A stretch of DNA of 64,000 bases from Flavobacterium tructae (GTDB lineage Bacteria; Bacteroidota; Bacteroidia; Flavobacteriales; Flavobacteriaceae). The stretch lies in the NCBI RefSeq assembly GCF_002217475.1, contig NZ_MUHH01000017.1:546991-610990 (forward strand), written 5' to 3'. Below, in pieces: positions 25,220-32,283 of this stretch. Made by a program: the position numbers and the translations under genes. The notes below the pieces were generated by a model. The model was not told the origin of the DNA. It saw only the letters and a list, made by a program, of their open reading frames with translations, and made no database searches. How positions within the stretch are numbered: the first letter of the stretch is position 1; each line of letters begins with the position of its first letter.

Positions 25220-26515
25220 TTGGACCCGGAGCCCAGTTTGTTTCTTAATACGACAGTAGACATCAATTTGATAATTGGCTTTGTCGGAATATTTATTTTG
25301 CTGTTTTTATCAGCGATAGTGTCAGGTGCCGAAGTGGCACTTTTCTCTTTGTCTCAAAAAGATATCGACGACACCTTGCAGGAGAATCATTCAAAAGGAA
25401 AAATTATCTCCAGACTTTTAGACAGGCCTAAGAAACTTCTCGCAACCTTATTAGTTGCCAATAATCTTTTTAATATCGCAACAGTTATTCTGTTTTCCTT
25501 TATAGGCCAGAATATTTTTGGAGCCATAGAGTCTCCGGCTCTTAAGTTTATTCTCGAGATTATTCTGGTTACTTCGCTAATTTTGTTGTTCGGAGAAGTA
25601 CTCCCTAAAGTTTATGCCAGCCGTAACAATGTAAAATTTGCAAAACGTACCGCCTATCCATTGGCTGTATTAGATAAATTACTCACGCCAATCAGTTTGC
25701 CGATGCGAAGTGTTACATTATATTTGCATCATAAATTAGGGAAGCAGAAGAATAATTTCTCTGTAAATCAACTTTCACAAGCCTTGGAATTAACAGATTC
25801 GGAAGGTACGTCAACAGAAGAGCAAAAAATACTGGAAGGGATCGTATCTTTTGGTAATACTGACACCAAGCAGGTAATGAGCCCGAGAATTGATATTTTT
25901 GCTTTAGAAATGTCAGAACCTTTTTCCGGGATTTGTCCTAAAATAATAGAGAAAGGTTTTTCGAGAATTCCGGTGTATCGTGACAATATAGACCAGATAG
26001 AAGGCGTTTTGTTTGTCAAGGATTTGTTGCCGCATATTGATAAGGAAGAATTTGACTGGACCTCTTTAATCAGAAAAGCATTTTTTGTTCCGGAGAACAA
26101 GAAGCTGGATAATTTATTGAAGGATTTTCAGAGCCTTAAAAGCCATTTGGCGATAGTGGTGGATGAATATGGCGGAACGTCAGGATTAGTTTCTCTGGAG
26201 GATGTTATTGAGGAGATTGTAGGGGATATTAGTGATGAGTTTGACGACGAGAATCTGAATTTCTCTCAGATAGATGAAAAGAATTTTCTTTTTGAAGGGA
26301 AAATTAATCTCAAAGATTTTTACAGAATCGTAGAGGTAAATGAAGAAATCTTTGAATCTCATAAAGGTGAAGCCGAGACATTGGCCGGATTCATTTTAGA
26401 GATTTTGGGTAATTTCCCTAAAAAAGATCAAAAAATAGCGTTCGAAAACTGTGTTTTTACTATAGAAACAGTTGATAAGAAACGTGTAAAACAAATAAAA
26501 GTAACAATAGATTAA
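25220..26515 (+). CDS. gldE: Gliding motility-associated protein GldE (CNNM/CorC-type)
   Basis: 431 residues from a TTG start; the next Met is too far in. The N-terminal DUF21/CNNM membrane domain has about four hydrophobic segments (about 12-40, 83-105, 110-135 and a re-entrant part). A CBS pair follows (about 210-335, with MSPRIDIFALE and LAIVVDEYGGTSGLVSLED), then a CorC_HlyC domain. GldE resembles CorC-type transporters and in F. johnsoniae is partly interchangeable in dosage with GldD, which follows 2 bases downstream. Sequence and position identify it. Confidence 0.9.
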   Translation: MDPEPSLFLNTTVDINLIIGFVGIFILLFLSAIVSGAEVALFSLSQKDIDDTLQENHSKGKIISRLLDRPKKLLATLLVANNLFNIATVILFSFIGQNIFGAIESPALKFILEIILVTSLILLFGEVLPKVYASRNNVKFAKRTAYPLAVLDKLLTPISLPMRSVTLYLHHKLGKQKNNFSVNQLSQALELTDSEGTSTEEQKILEGIVSFGNTDTKQVMSPRIDIFALEMSEPFSGICPKIIEKGFSRIPVYRDNIDQIEGVLFVKDLLPHIDKEEFDWTSLIRKAFFVPENKKLDNLLKDFQSLKSHLAIVVDEYGGTSGLVSLEDVIEEIVGDISDEFDDENLNFSQIDEKNFLFEGKINLKDFYRIVEVNEEIFESHKGEAETLAGFILEILGNFPKKDQKIAFENCVFTIETVDKKRVKQIKVTID

Positions 26516-26517
26516 GA

Positions 26518-27078
26518 ATGCTAAAAAAGACCATTTCACTAGCAACAATTTTACTGGCATTGACTGTTTTAAGTTGTAAAGATGATGTAGTGCCAAAACC
26601 TGCCGGTTTCCTTCGTTTGGACTATCCTGAAGCCAAATATGTGGGTTTTGAAAACAATTGCCCTTTTACTTTTGAAATGAATGAAGCGGCCGTAATCAAA
26701 GGAGAGAAAAATTGCGGATTTGCAATCACCTATCCAAAAATGAAAGCTACAATTTACCTTACTTATAAGCCGGTACAGGGAGATATAGTGAAATTGCTCA
26801 AAGATGCTCAGAAGTTAACCTACGAGCATGTTATTAAGGCAGATGATATTTTAGAACAGCCCTATTTAAACCCTCAAAAAAAGGTTTATGGAATGTTTTA
26901 CCGCGTAGACGGAAATGCCGCTACAAACTCACAATTTTACGTTACAGACAGTACAAAACACTTTATCACAGGATCGGTTTATTTTTATGCGAAGCCTAAT
27001 TTCGATTCGGTTATGCCGGCCGCAAGTTATATCAGAAATGATATGCAAAGACTGATGGAAACGTTAAAGTGGAAATAA
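26518..27078 (+). CDS. gldD: Gliding motility lipoprotein GldD
   Basis: 186 residues. The signal peptide ends in a lipobox, LTVLSC (Cys near 20), then a soluble domain starting PKPAGFLRLDYPEAKY, a conserved GldD block. GldD is required for gliding and for T9SS-dependent secretion in F. johnsoniae; its molecular role is not settled. It is the last gene of ssb-gldE-gldD, only 2 bases after gldE, and is followed by a terminator. Confidence 0.93.
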   Translation: MLKKTISLATILLALTVLSCKDDVVPKPAGFLRLDYPEAKYVGFENNCPFTFEMNEAAVIKGEKNCGFAITYPKMKATIYLTYKPVQGDIVKLLKDAQKLTYEHVIKADDILEQPYLNPQKKVYGMFYRVDGNAATNSQFYVTDSTKHFITGSVYFYAKPNFDSVMPAASYIRNDMQRLMETLKWK

Positions 27079-27100
27079 ACGATAGACTCAATTTTATATT

Positions 27101-27142
27101 GCCCTCAAAAAGTTAAATACTATTTGGGGGCATTTTATTTTT
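27101..27142 (+). terminator. Terminator of ssb-gldE-gldD
   Basis: GCCCTCAAA (27101-27109) pairs with TTTGGGGGC (27123-27131) with one T:G wobble; a T-rich run follows. Confidence 0.8.
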
Positions 27143-27350
27143 AAGGTTTTTAAAGAATTAAATTTTGCATCAATCCGAAAGAACCTGTAGGGGACAAGTA
27201 GTAAGTGTAAATATCGAAGTCCATCGCTCTGAAAGAGCCTCAGCAATAGCATGGCGCAACGCGCTATGAAATAAATTAATGAGAAGTATTGCCCTGAAGG
27301 GGCAAAAGCAGATTTACACGATATGGATTCTGAATTTTATTTTCCATAAC
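27143..27350. other. Gene-free spacer with small GC-rich hairpins
   Basis: Three short palindromes are seen: GCTCT/AGAGC at 27226-27238 with a GAA loop, ATAGC/GCTAT at 27246-27267 enclosing GCGCAACGC, and GCCC/GGGC at 27291-27303. The stretch is more GC-rich than its surroundings. It could be a degenerate mobile repeat or a structured RNA; I cannot decide. Confidence 0.4.
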
Positions 27351-27812
27351 TCAGGAAGCAGAAAAAGCATCATTCATAAATTGTTGAAGGCCTTTTTCTT
27401 CAAGAATCTCAATCGAGAATTCGCCGAAACGTTTCGGAAGCCATATGATTTTAACGCCACTTGGAGTGTTAAGGCTTTCTCGTGACAGCGGATTTCCGTT
27501 CTCGTCCTCTGGCTGCACACCTGAATTTACCAATTCGTCAAAAGCAGCTTCGATATCGGGAGTGGAATAGCAGTGGCGATAAATCGTTCCTTCGCCTTTT
27601 GTATCCAATAAATTTTTTAGATTTCCGGAAAAAGGCTGTACCAGCATAAATCGTTCCTGACCAATTCTTACAACGGCATATACAACGTGTAACTCATCTC
27701 TCTCCCAGGTGAATTTTTTTGAGATCTCTGCCCCGAGGATTTTTGCATAATAGTCGCATGCCGATTGCAGGTCGTTAACTAAAATGTCTATGTGGCTAAA
27801 TTTAAGTTCCAT
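27351..27812 (-). CDS. VOC family (glyoxalase/bleomycin-resistance fold) protein
   Basis: 153 residues with the paired beta-alpha-beta-beta-beta modules of the VOC superfamily. It starts MELKFSHIDILVNDLQSACDYY, where His7 is a typical first metal ligand. The second module has STPDIEAAFDELVNSGV (about 89-105), and IEILEEKG near 139-146 holds a likely metal-binding Glu. Members include glyoxalases, dioxygenases and antibiotic-binding proteins, so the substrate cannot be named. It is transcribed alone, downstream of the HMA lipoprotein gene and its terminator. Confidence 0.8.
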   Translation of the reverse strand: MELKFSHIDILVNDLQSACDYYAKILGAEISKKFTWERDELHVVYAVVRIGQERFMLVQPFSGNLKNLLDTKGEGTIYRHCYSTPDIEAAFDELVNSGVQPEDENGNPLSRESLNTPSGVKIIWLPKRFGEFSIEILEEKGLQQFMNDAFSAS

Positions 27813-27850
27813 TGTTTTTTAGGGCTGTATTGAAAGATGATTCATAAAAA

Positions 27851-27882
27851 AAACAGCAGCAAGCCTAAGTTTACTACTGTTT
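27851..27882 (-). terminator. Terminator of the HMA lipoprotein gene
   Basis: A 9-bp stem (27851-27859 with 27874-27882, one G:T pair on the RNA) is followed on the minus strand by eight T residues. Confidence 0.8.
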
Positions 27883-27930
27883 AAAGATTTATTTGTTTGT
27901 CAGTCTTTTTAGAACTGAACCATCGTCAAA

Positions 27931-28308
27931 TTACGATTTAATATCTAAAACTTTATAGGTTTTTCCGTCTCCGGTTGCCTGAACTGTCTTGGTTAAATTT
28001 TCCTGGTTTTGAACTGTTTTGTCAAATACAACAGTAGCTGTTTTTTTCTCAAAATCAACCGTTGCTTTTTCTACACCGTCAAGATTCGATAATTCTTTTT
28101 CGATTGTTTTGGCACATCCCATTGCGCAAGTCATTCCTTCGATTTTAAAACTTGAAGTCTGTACGTTTTCAGCGGCAATTGCTTTGTGTTCTTTTGGAGC
28201 TGATTCTATATTTTTTATGTTAGCCAGGTTTTTATCTTCTTCTTTTTTGCAGCTTACCAGTACTAAACCTGCAATAGCAATCGAAGCTATGATTCTTGTA
28301 AATTTCAT
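27931..28308 (-). CDS. Lipoprotein with a heavy-metal-associated (HMA) domain
   Basis: 125 residues. The lipobox LVLVSC puts a lipidated Cys at position 20, so the protein is membrane-anchored outside the cytoplasm. A charged linker leads to one HMA domain (about 52-120). The metal loop is GMTCAMGCAKTIE, with Cys61 and Cys65, so the spacing is CxxxC rather than the usual CxxC of copper chaperones. The rest of the ferredoxin-like fold is normal (GVEKATVDFEKKTATVVFD). It may bind copper or another soft metal in the periplasm or at the outer membrane. No transporter gene is adjacent. Confidence 0.85.
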   Translation of the reverse strand: MKFTRIIASIAIAGLVLVSCKKEEDKNLANIKNIESAPKEHKAIAAENVQTSSFKIEGMTCAMGCAKTIEKELSNLDGVEKATVDFEKKTATVVFDKTVQNQENLTKTVQATGDGKTYKVLDIKS

Positions 28309-28411
28309 ATTTTTAAGATTTTAATTTGCGAAAAAATGTTCTTTGCAAAATTAGTAAAAAGGAAGAGGTCAATTCGTAAAATTATTACAAATTTGCACTA
28401 AAATATGTTTT

Positions 28412-29278
28412 ATGGATGCAAAACAATTAAAGTGGGCCTATTTATTGGCGCTTTCACTAATCTGGGGAAGTTCTTTTATCCTCATCAAAAGAGGTTTGAT
28501 TGGACTCACAGCGGTTCAGGTAGGTTCGTTCCGGATTATTTTTGCAGCTTTATTTTTATTGATTGTCGGGTTCAGAAGTTTGAAAAAGATCTCCCGCCGT
28601 CAGTGGAAATTTGTCGCAATAACGTCTTTCTTCGGAACTTTTATACCGGCTTTTCTTTTTGCCATTGCCGAAACTGAAGTTGACAGTTCAATAGTAGCCA
28701 TTATGAACTCGCTTACCCCTTTAAACACCTTGGTTTTAGGGATACTTATTTTTGGAATTCAATTTCAAAAAAGACAGGTTTTAGGAGTTTTTATTGGTTT
28801 GGTGGGGTGTTTATTGCTGGTTTTAAGCGGAGCATCTTCGCATCCGGGACAAAATTATTATTATGTGATTCTGGTGGTTATCGCAACGCTTAGTTATGCA
28901 ATAAATGTCAACCTGATTAAAAAATACTTATCCGATTTAAATTCGCTCAGCATCACAACCGGAAATTTTGCGGTATTACTTATTCCGGCTTTGCTTATTC
29001 TGAGTACGACCGATTTTCCGCAAAGAATAAACCTTGAAGCTACACAACATTCTATTTTGTTTGTCATGATTTTAGGGGTTCTTGGAACCGGAATTGCGAA
29101 TGTTTTGTTTTTTAAATTAATCCAAATTTCATCGCCTGTATTTGCAACTTCGGTAACGTATTTAATTCCGATTGTGGCATTTTTCTGGGGACTGTTGGAT
29201 AACGAAATGCTTACACCAATTCAGTTTTTTGGTGCTTTTATAATTTTGATTGGAGTGTATTTATCGGCTAAAAAGTAG
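28412..29278 (+). CDS. DMT superfamily (EamA) transporter
   Basis: 288 residues, with ten predicted hydrophobic segments in two EamA repeats of about 135 residues each. It starts KWAYLLALSLIWGSSFILIK, a signature of the family, and the second repeat ends ITYLIPIVAFFWG-like near 250. EamA proteins usually export amino acids or small metabolites across the inner membrane; the substrate is not readable from sequence. It is a single gene, followed by 479 bases of non-coding and structured DNA. Confidence 0.88.
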   Translation: MDAKQLKWAYLLALSLIWGSSFILIKRGLIGLTAVQVGSFRIIFAALFLLIVGFRSLKKISRRQWKFVAITSFFGTFIPAFLFAIAETEVDSSIVAIMNSLTPLNTLVLGILIFGIQFQKRQVLGVFIGLVGCLLLVLSGASSHPGQNYYYVILVVIATLSYAINVNLIKKYLSDLNSLSITTGNFAVLLIPALLILSTTDFPQRINLEATQHSILFVMILGVLGTGIANVLFFKLIQISSPVFATSVTYLIPIVAFFWGLLDNEMLTPIQFFGAFIILIGVYLSAKK

Positions 29279-29332
29279 ATTTCCGGTGTGAAGTGCCATT
29301 TTGGTTTTTGATCAAATTTTCTTTCAGGAGCT

Positions 29333-29403
29333 AATCCCGCTATTCGTTCCAATCTTTTGTGGCGAACCCCGCCACAAAAGGATTTTCACTTCTATCGGGG
29401 CTA
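29333..29403 (+). repeat. Dispersed palindromic repeat, family A, copy 2
   Basis: Inverse copy of 2651-2716. The centre is a perfect 10-bp hairpin, CTTTTGTGGC (29354-29363) / GCCACAAAAG (29371-29380), with loop GAACCCC. Both copies end in the same CGATAGAAGTG / CACTTCTATCG arms. Confidence 0.75.
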
Positions 29404-29433
29404 GGGCAATTATTTTCATGTGAATATTTTTGT

Positions 29434-29441
29434 TAAGTTTG
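29434..29441 (+). promoter_or_regulatory. -7 promoter box ahead of RNA element copy 1
   Basis: TAAGTTTG matches TAnnTTTG, 41 bases before the first stem. Confidence 0.45.
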
Positions 29442-29481
29442 TCGTTTTGAAGCTGGAGGGACATCGAAAAAACTTATATCA

Positions 29482-29551
29482 GTATGGTATGCTGGTGGTA
29501 TTGGAAACAACCGCAACGCGTTCTTAACTGGGTAGGACAGCTAAGTCATAC
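29482..29551 (+). ncRNA. Structured RNA element with tetraloop and tetraloop-receptor, copy 1
   Basis: Outer stem GTATG (29482-29486) / CATAC (29547-29551). Inside it, TATGC (29488-29492) faces GCTAAG (29540-29545), resembling the 11-nt GAAA receptor. Hairpin 1 is GTGG-TA-TTG-GAAA-CAA-CCGC (29495-29514), closed by a GAAA tetraloop. Hairpin 2 lies about 29516-29533 and is imperfect; GAC/GUC at 29536-29547 could pair as an alternative. It aligns to copy 2 with compensatory changes. Not assigned to a known family; Flavo-1 (a Flavobacteria RNA motif in Rfam) is one candidate I cannot confirm. Confidence 0.65.
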
Positions 29552-29605
29552 AGGTTAATATTTAATTTGTTAAGGAAAATTCGTACTTATTTAATTGAAT
29601 TTAGG

Positions 29606-29613
29606 TATCTTTG
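29606..29613 (+). promoter_or_regulatory. -7 promoter box ahead of RNA element copy 2 and the 77-residue gene
   Basis: TATCTTTG matches TAnnTTTG. Transcription from here would run through RNA element copy 2 into the gene at 29758. Confidence 0.55.
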
Positions 29614-29615
29614 AA

Positions 29616-29637
29616 TTCCTAACTGTTCTAATTATGA
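29616..29637 (+). repeat. Direct repeat flanking RNA element copy 2, left unit
   Basis: This 22-base unit begins TTCCTAACTGTTC and ends TTATGA. It recurs at 29739-29761 with one extra A. The distance between unit starts is 123 bases. Confidence 0.85.
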
Positions 29638-29654
29638 TTTACGAAAAAAACTTT

Positions 29655-29730
29655 GCCCGTGCAATATGGTGGCGATATTGGAAACAATCGCAACGCTTTG
29701 AACAGCGTAGGACACCTAAAGTGTGCGGGC
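29655..29730 (+). ncRNA. Structured RNA element with tetraloop and tetraloop-receptor, copy 2
   Basis: Outer stem GCCCGTGCA (29655-29663) / TGTGCGGGC (29722-29730), 9 bp with two G:U pairs. Inside it, TATGG (29665-29669) faces CCTAAA (29715-29720). Hairpin 1: GCGA-TA-TTG-GAAA-CAA-TCGC (29672-29691). Hairpin 2: ACGCT (29693-29697) / AGCGT (29704-29708). The single strands GGAAACA, CGCAACGC and GTAGGACA are shared with copy 1, while stem bases differ in pairs (for example A-U here, G-C there). It ends 27 bases before the start codon of the next gene, so it may be a cis-acting leader or a processed ncRNA. Confidence 0.7.
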
Positions 29731-29738
29731 TTCCTAAT

Positions 29739-29761
29739 TTCCTAACTGTTCTAAATTATGA
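29739..29761 (+). repeat. Direct repeat flanking RNA element copy 2, right unit
   Basis: It begins TTCCTAACTGTTC and includes the start codon of the 77-residue gene at 29758-29760. Compare 29616-29637. Confidence 0.85.
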
Positions 29762-29991
29762 GTACAAACACCCTTTCGAAAGAAACAGAATTGAAGTTGA
29801 TTGATTTCTTCAACAAATCAGTAGATCCTGAATTTATGGCAAAGACCATTCGAAAAGTAAATTATCTGCTTGCCTTAAGTATGATGAGAGAATGTGAAAC
29901 ATTTGAGACAGACAAAACAAGCCTTGAAAATGGCTTTTACTGGCTGAATGAATTAGCAGAAATTTTAAATCCATATCTGGAAACTGAATGA
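29758..29991 (+). CDS. 77-residue protein of unknown function
   Basis: Not recognised. The chain is largely alpha-helical and mildly acidic: an N-terminal segment MSTNTLSKETELKLIDFF, then PEFMAKTIRKVNYLLALSMM, then an acidic tail with NGFYWLNELAEILNPYLE. It has no signal peptide or membrane segment, so it is probably cytoplasmic. The amphipathic pattern suggests a small helical bundle or a dimer. It is preceded by a structured RNA and followed by a good terminator, so it forms its own unit. Codon use is normal for the window. Confidence 0.7.
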   Translation: MSTNTLSKETELKLIDFFNKSVDPEFMAKTIRKVNYLLALSMMRECETFETDKTSLENGFYWLNELAEILNPYLETE

Positions 29992-30002
29992 TTAAAATTA
30001 GA

Positions 30003-30034
30003 AAGGCTGTCGTAACTGACAGCCTTCTTTTTGT
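30003..30034 (+). terminator. Terminator of the 77-residue gene
   Basis: AAGGCTGTC (30003-30011) and GACAGCCTT (30018-30026) with a 6-base loop, followed by a T-rich run. Confidence 0.85.
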
Positions 30035-30037
30035 TTT

Positions 30038-30128
30038 GTCGCCCTGAGCGGAGTCGAAGGGCGCACCAATTGGAATGGGGGCTTCGACTTCGCTCAGCCG
30101 GACAAAGCGTTGACTTCGTTCAGCCTGA
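30038..30128. repeat. Dispersed palindromic repeat, family B, three arms
   Basis: CCTGAGCGGAGTCGAAGG (about 30043-30060), the inverse GGCTTCGACTTCGCTCAGCC (30080-30099), and a third arm TTGACTTCGTTCAGCC (30110-30125). Same family as 21156-21219. Confidence 0.7.
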
Positions 30129-30139
30129 TAAAAAAGAAA

Positions 30140-30174
30140 AGGCTTAGTCAAAGTTTTAAACTCTGACTAAGCCT
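30140..30174 (-). terminator. Terminator of the M16 protease pair
   Basis: AGGCTTAGTC (30140-30149) / GACTAAGCCT (30165-30174), with an inner AGTTT/AAACT pair. On the minus strand a T-rich run follows. Short CTTAG/CTCAG simple repeats fill 30180-30223. Confidence 0.75.
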
Positions 30175-30223
30175 CAAAAAAACTTAGCGCCTCAGCACCT
30201 TAGTATCTTAGCATCTCAGTATC

Positions 30224-32272
30224 TTACAAGAAATCTGCTTCAGAAACTCCTTCGTTAATCTTAATGTCAGACATTTTGATATCTAATTCAAAACCTACAT
30301 TCTGAACGATATTGAAAGGAATTTTAACTCCCTTTACGTCTTTATAATCGTTGAAGTTGGTAATTTGCGTTGCTGATTTTCCGCCTTGTTCACGAACTTT
30401 TGATTCGGCAAGTTTCAATCCTGATGCAACGTCATAGAAATAAGTTGTTTTACCGTCTTTGATAGCGTAGGCATCTTTACCGTTTATTGGTTCGATACTT
30501 TCTACTTTTAAGTCGGTTCTTTTTACAAGTTGAAGTTCTTCAAACGGAGCAGCGCTGGCTTTCATTTCGGCAAGATCATTTCCTTCAAGGTTTTTACGTT
30601 GTCCTTGTTGCTCGATATAAGCGCCTTTATCATTTACAACCTGTTTCATTAAATTCATTGGTCCCATCGCAAGAGACACCATCATTTTTCCTTTTGAATC
30701 TAATTTAGAAGTAAAAGTTAATGGGGAAGGAGCTTGAGGAATAGTAGTAGATCCTGTCATCGAAAGTGTTTTTACGGTAGCAACTACTTTTTCTCCACCA
30801 ATTGCTTTAAGGTAGTTTTCGAAAACAGTTTTGGCAGTAATTCCGGCCGGAACTTCTTTTTTAGTTACTGGTTTTTCAACAGGATTTCCGTATTTATCGA
30901 AATAGAAAATCGGAATTTGAAGTTTCTCTAAACCTGTTAGTACATCAGATCCTTTTCCGGCAATTACGATTCGCATATTGTCCAGCATAAAATATTTGTT
31001 GGCAACACGATAAATATCATCGGCAGTAACGCTGTTGATGGTTTGAATGTATTTTTCGTAGAAATCGGCAGGAAGTTTTTCTGTTTCAATATTTAAAGCA
31101 TATCGTGCAACAGTTTGCGGTTTTTCAACCTGCATTACAAAACGTCCAATATATCCCGCTTTTACATTTTTTAAAATATCTTCAGAAACTTTTTCAGTTC
31201 TGATTCTTTTGATTTCTTTTACGAATTCTACCACTGCACTATCCGTAACCGTGTTTCTAACAGCAGAAGAAGCTTTAAATTTAGTTACATATTTCCCTCC
31301 GTCGATACTTGATCTTGCGCCATAAGTCCAACCGTGTTTTTCACGTAAATTCATGTTCAGGTAACTGTTGAAATCACCACCTAAAATTTGATTTGCAATC
31401 ACAGCAGGGAAGAAATCAGGATCGCTCATTCTCAAATTCACCGTATTCACCAATGAAATTTCAGATTGAACTGCATTTGGAACGTCAACAAAATCAATTT
31501 GAAGTTTAGCAGCGTTTTCAGGAGCCGGATAGGTGTTTTTTGGTGTAGTTTGTTTTTTCCATCCGCTAAAAAGTTTTTCTACAGCCGCTTTCGTTTCTTT
31601 AAATTTAACATCACCTATGATTACCAAATAAGCATTTTCAGGAACAAAATAGGTAGCATAATTAGACTGAACATCAGCAAGAGTCACATTTTTCACTGTT
31701 CCTTCTGAAAGATATTCTCCAAATGGGTGGTTTTTTCCAAACGCCAAAACGTCAACAACTCTGCTGGCAATTGCCGGAACACTTTTTTCGTCGGCTTTAA
31801 GTCCTTCGATTAATTTTGCTTTTTCTTTATCAAATTCTGATTGTGTGAAATTGGGCTGTAAAGCTCCCTCAGCTAAAAGCTCCAGAACACGTCCTGAATA
31901 TTTGGAAAGTGAACTTCCGGAAGCTCCTGAAGAAGAAAAATTAATATTTGCTCCGTAAAAGTCGATCTCTTCGTTAAAAGCTTCTTTTGTTATTTTTTTT
32001 GTTCCGTTACCAATTAAGGCACTAGTTAATTCGTCAACCCCTTTTTTGTTTCCTTCGGCAAAAGGAGCGTTATCAAGGGTCAGAGTAAAACTTACTCTTG
32101 GTAATTTATGATTTTCAACCACCAAAACTTTCATCCCGTTCGCCAAAACAAAAGTTTGCGGCTTTTTGATGTTGACTACAGGAGAATTGCCTGGTTTTGG
32201 TTGTGGACGGTCTTGTGCTTGCATAATTCCAGTTAGGAATAAAAGGATTAAAAATGTATGTATTTTTTTCAT
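30224..32272 (-). CDS. M16 family protein, inactive-subunit type, with extra C-terminal domain
   Basis: 682 residues with a signal peptide (about 1-19, ending MQAQ). Two M16 half-domains cover about 40-460. At the position of the zinc motif the sequence reads KKGVDELTSALIGNG, so HxxEH is missing and this half is non-catalytic. The R/Y pair of inactive M16 partners lies near MNLREKHGWTYGARSS. A further domain of about 200 residues (about 475-682), rich in beta strands with a LolA-like pattern, is added. It lies 11 bases after the active M16 gene, so the two are likely to form a heterodimeric periplasmic or surface peptidase. Confidence 0.85.
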   Translation of the reverse strand: MKKIHTFLILLFLTGIMQAQDRPQPKPGNSPVVNIKKPQTFVLANGMKVLVVENHKLPRVSFTLTLDNAPFAEGNKKGVDELTSALIGNGTKKITKEAFNEEIDFYGANINFSSSGASGSSLSKYSGRVLELLAEGALQPNFTQSEFDKEKAKLIEGLKADEKSVPAIASRVVDVLAFGKNHPFGEYLSEGTVKNVTLADVQSNYATYFVPENAYLVIIGDVKFKETKAAVEKLFSGWKKQTTPKNTYPAPENAAKLQIDFVDVPNAVQSEISLVNTVNLRMSDPDFFPAVIANQILGGDFNSYLNMNLREKHGWTYGARSSIDGGKYVTKFKASSAVRNTVTDSAVVEFVKEIKRIRTEKVSEDILKNVKAGYIGRFVMQVEKPQTVARYALNIETEKLPADFYEKYIQTINSVTADDIYRVANKYFMLDNMRIVIAGKGSDVLTGLEKLQIPIFYFDKYGNPVEKPVTKKEVPAGITAKTVFENYLKAIGGEKVVATVKTLSMTGSTTIPQAPSPLTFTSKLDSKGKMMVSLAMGPMNLMKQVVNDKGAYIEQQGQRKNLEGNDLAEMKASAAPFEELQLVKRTDLKVESIEPINGKDAYAIKDGKTTYFYDVASGLKLAESKVREQGGKSATQITNFNDYKDVKGVKIPFNIVQNVGFELDIKMSDIKINEGVSEADFL

Positions 32273-32283
32273 GATTCGATGAC

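Larger units (their letters stand above)
29279..29757 (+). other. 479-base gene-free region carrying a dispersed repeat and two structured RNA elements
   Basis: From left to right: a short tail after the DMT gene; a family A palindromic repeat (29333-29403); a promoter box (29434-29441); RNA element copy 1 (29482-29551); an AT-rich spacer; a second promoter box (29606-29613); a direct repeat (29616-29637); RNA element copy 2 (29655-29730); and the second direct repeat unit, which includes the start codon at 29758. Confidence 0.7.

Noticed and set aside
29634..29804. Small open frame starting inside RNA element copy 2
   Set aside because: It overlaps the 77-residue gene in another frame, has a composition set by the RNA stems (many W, R, Q) and no independent support.
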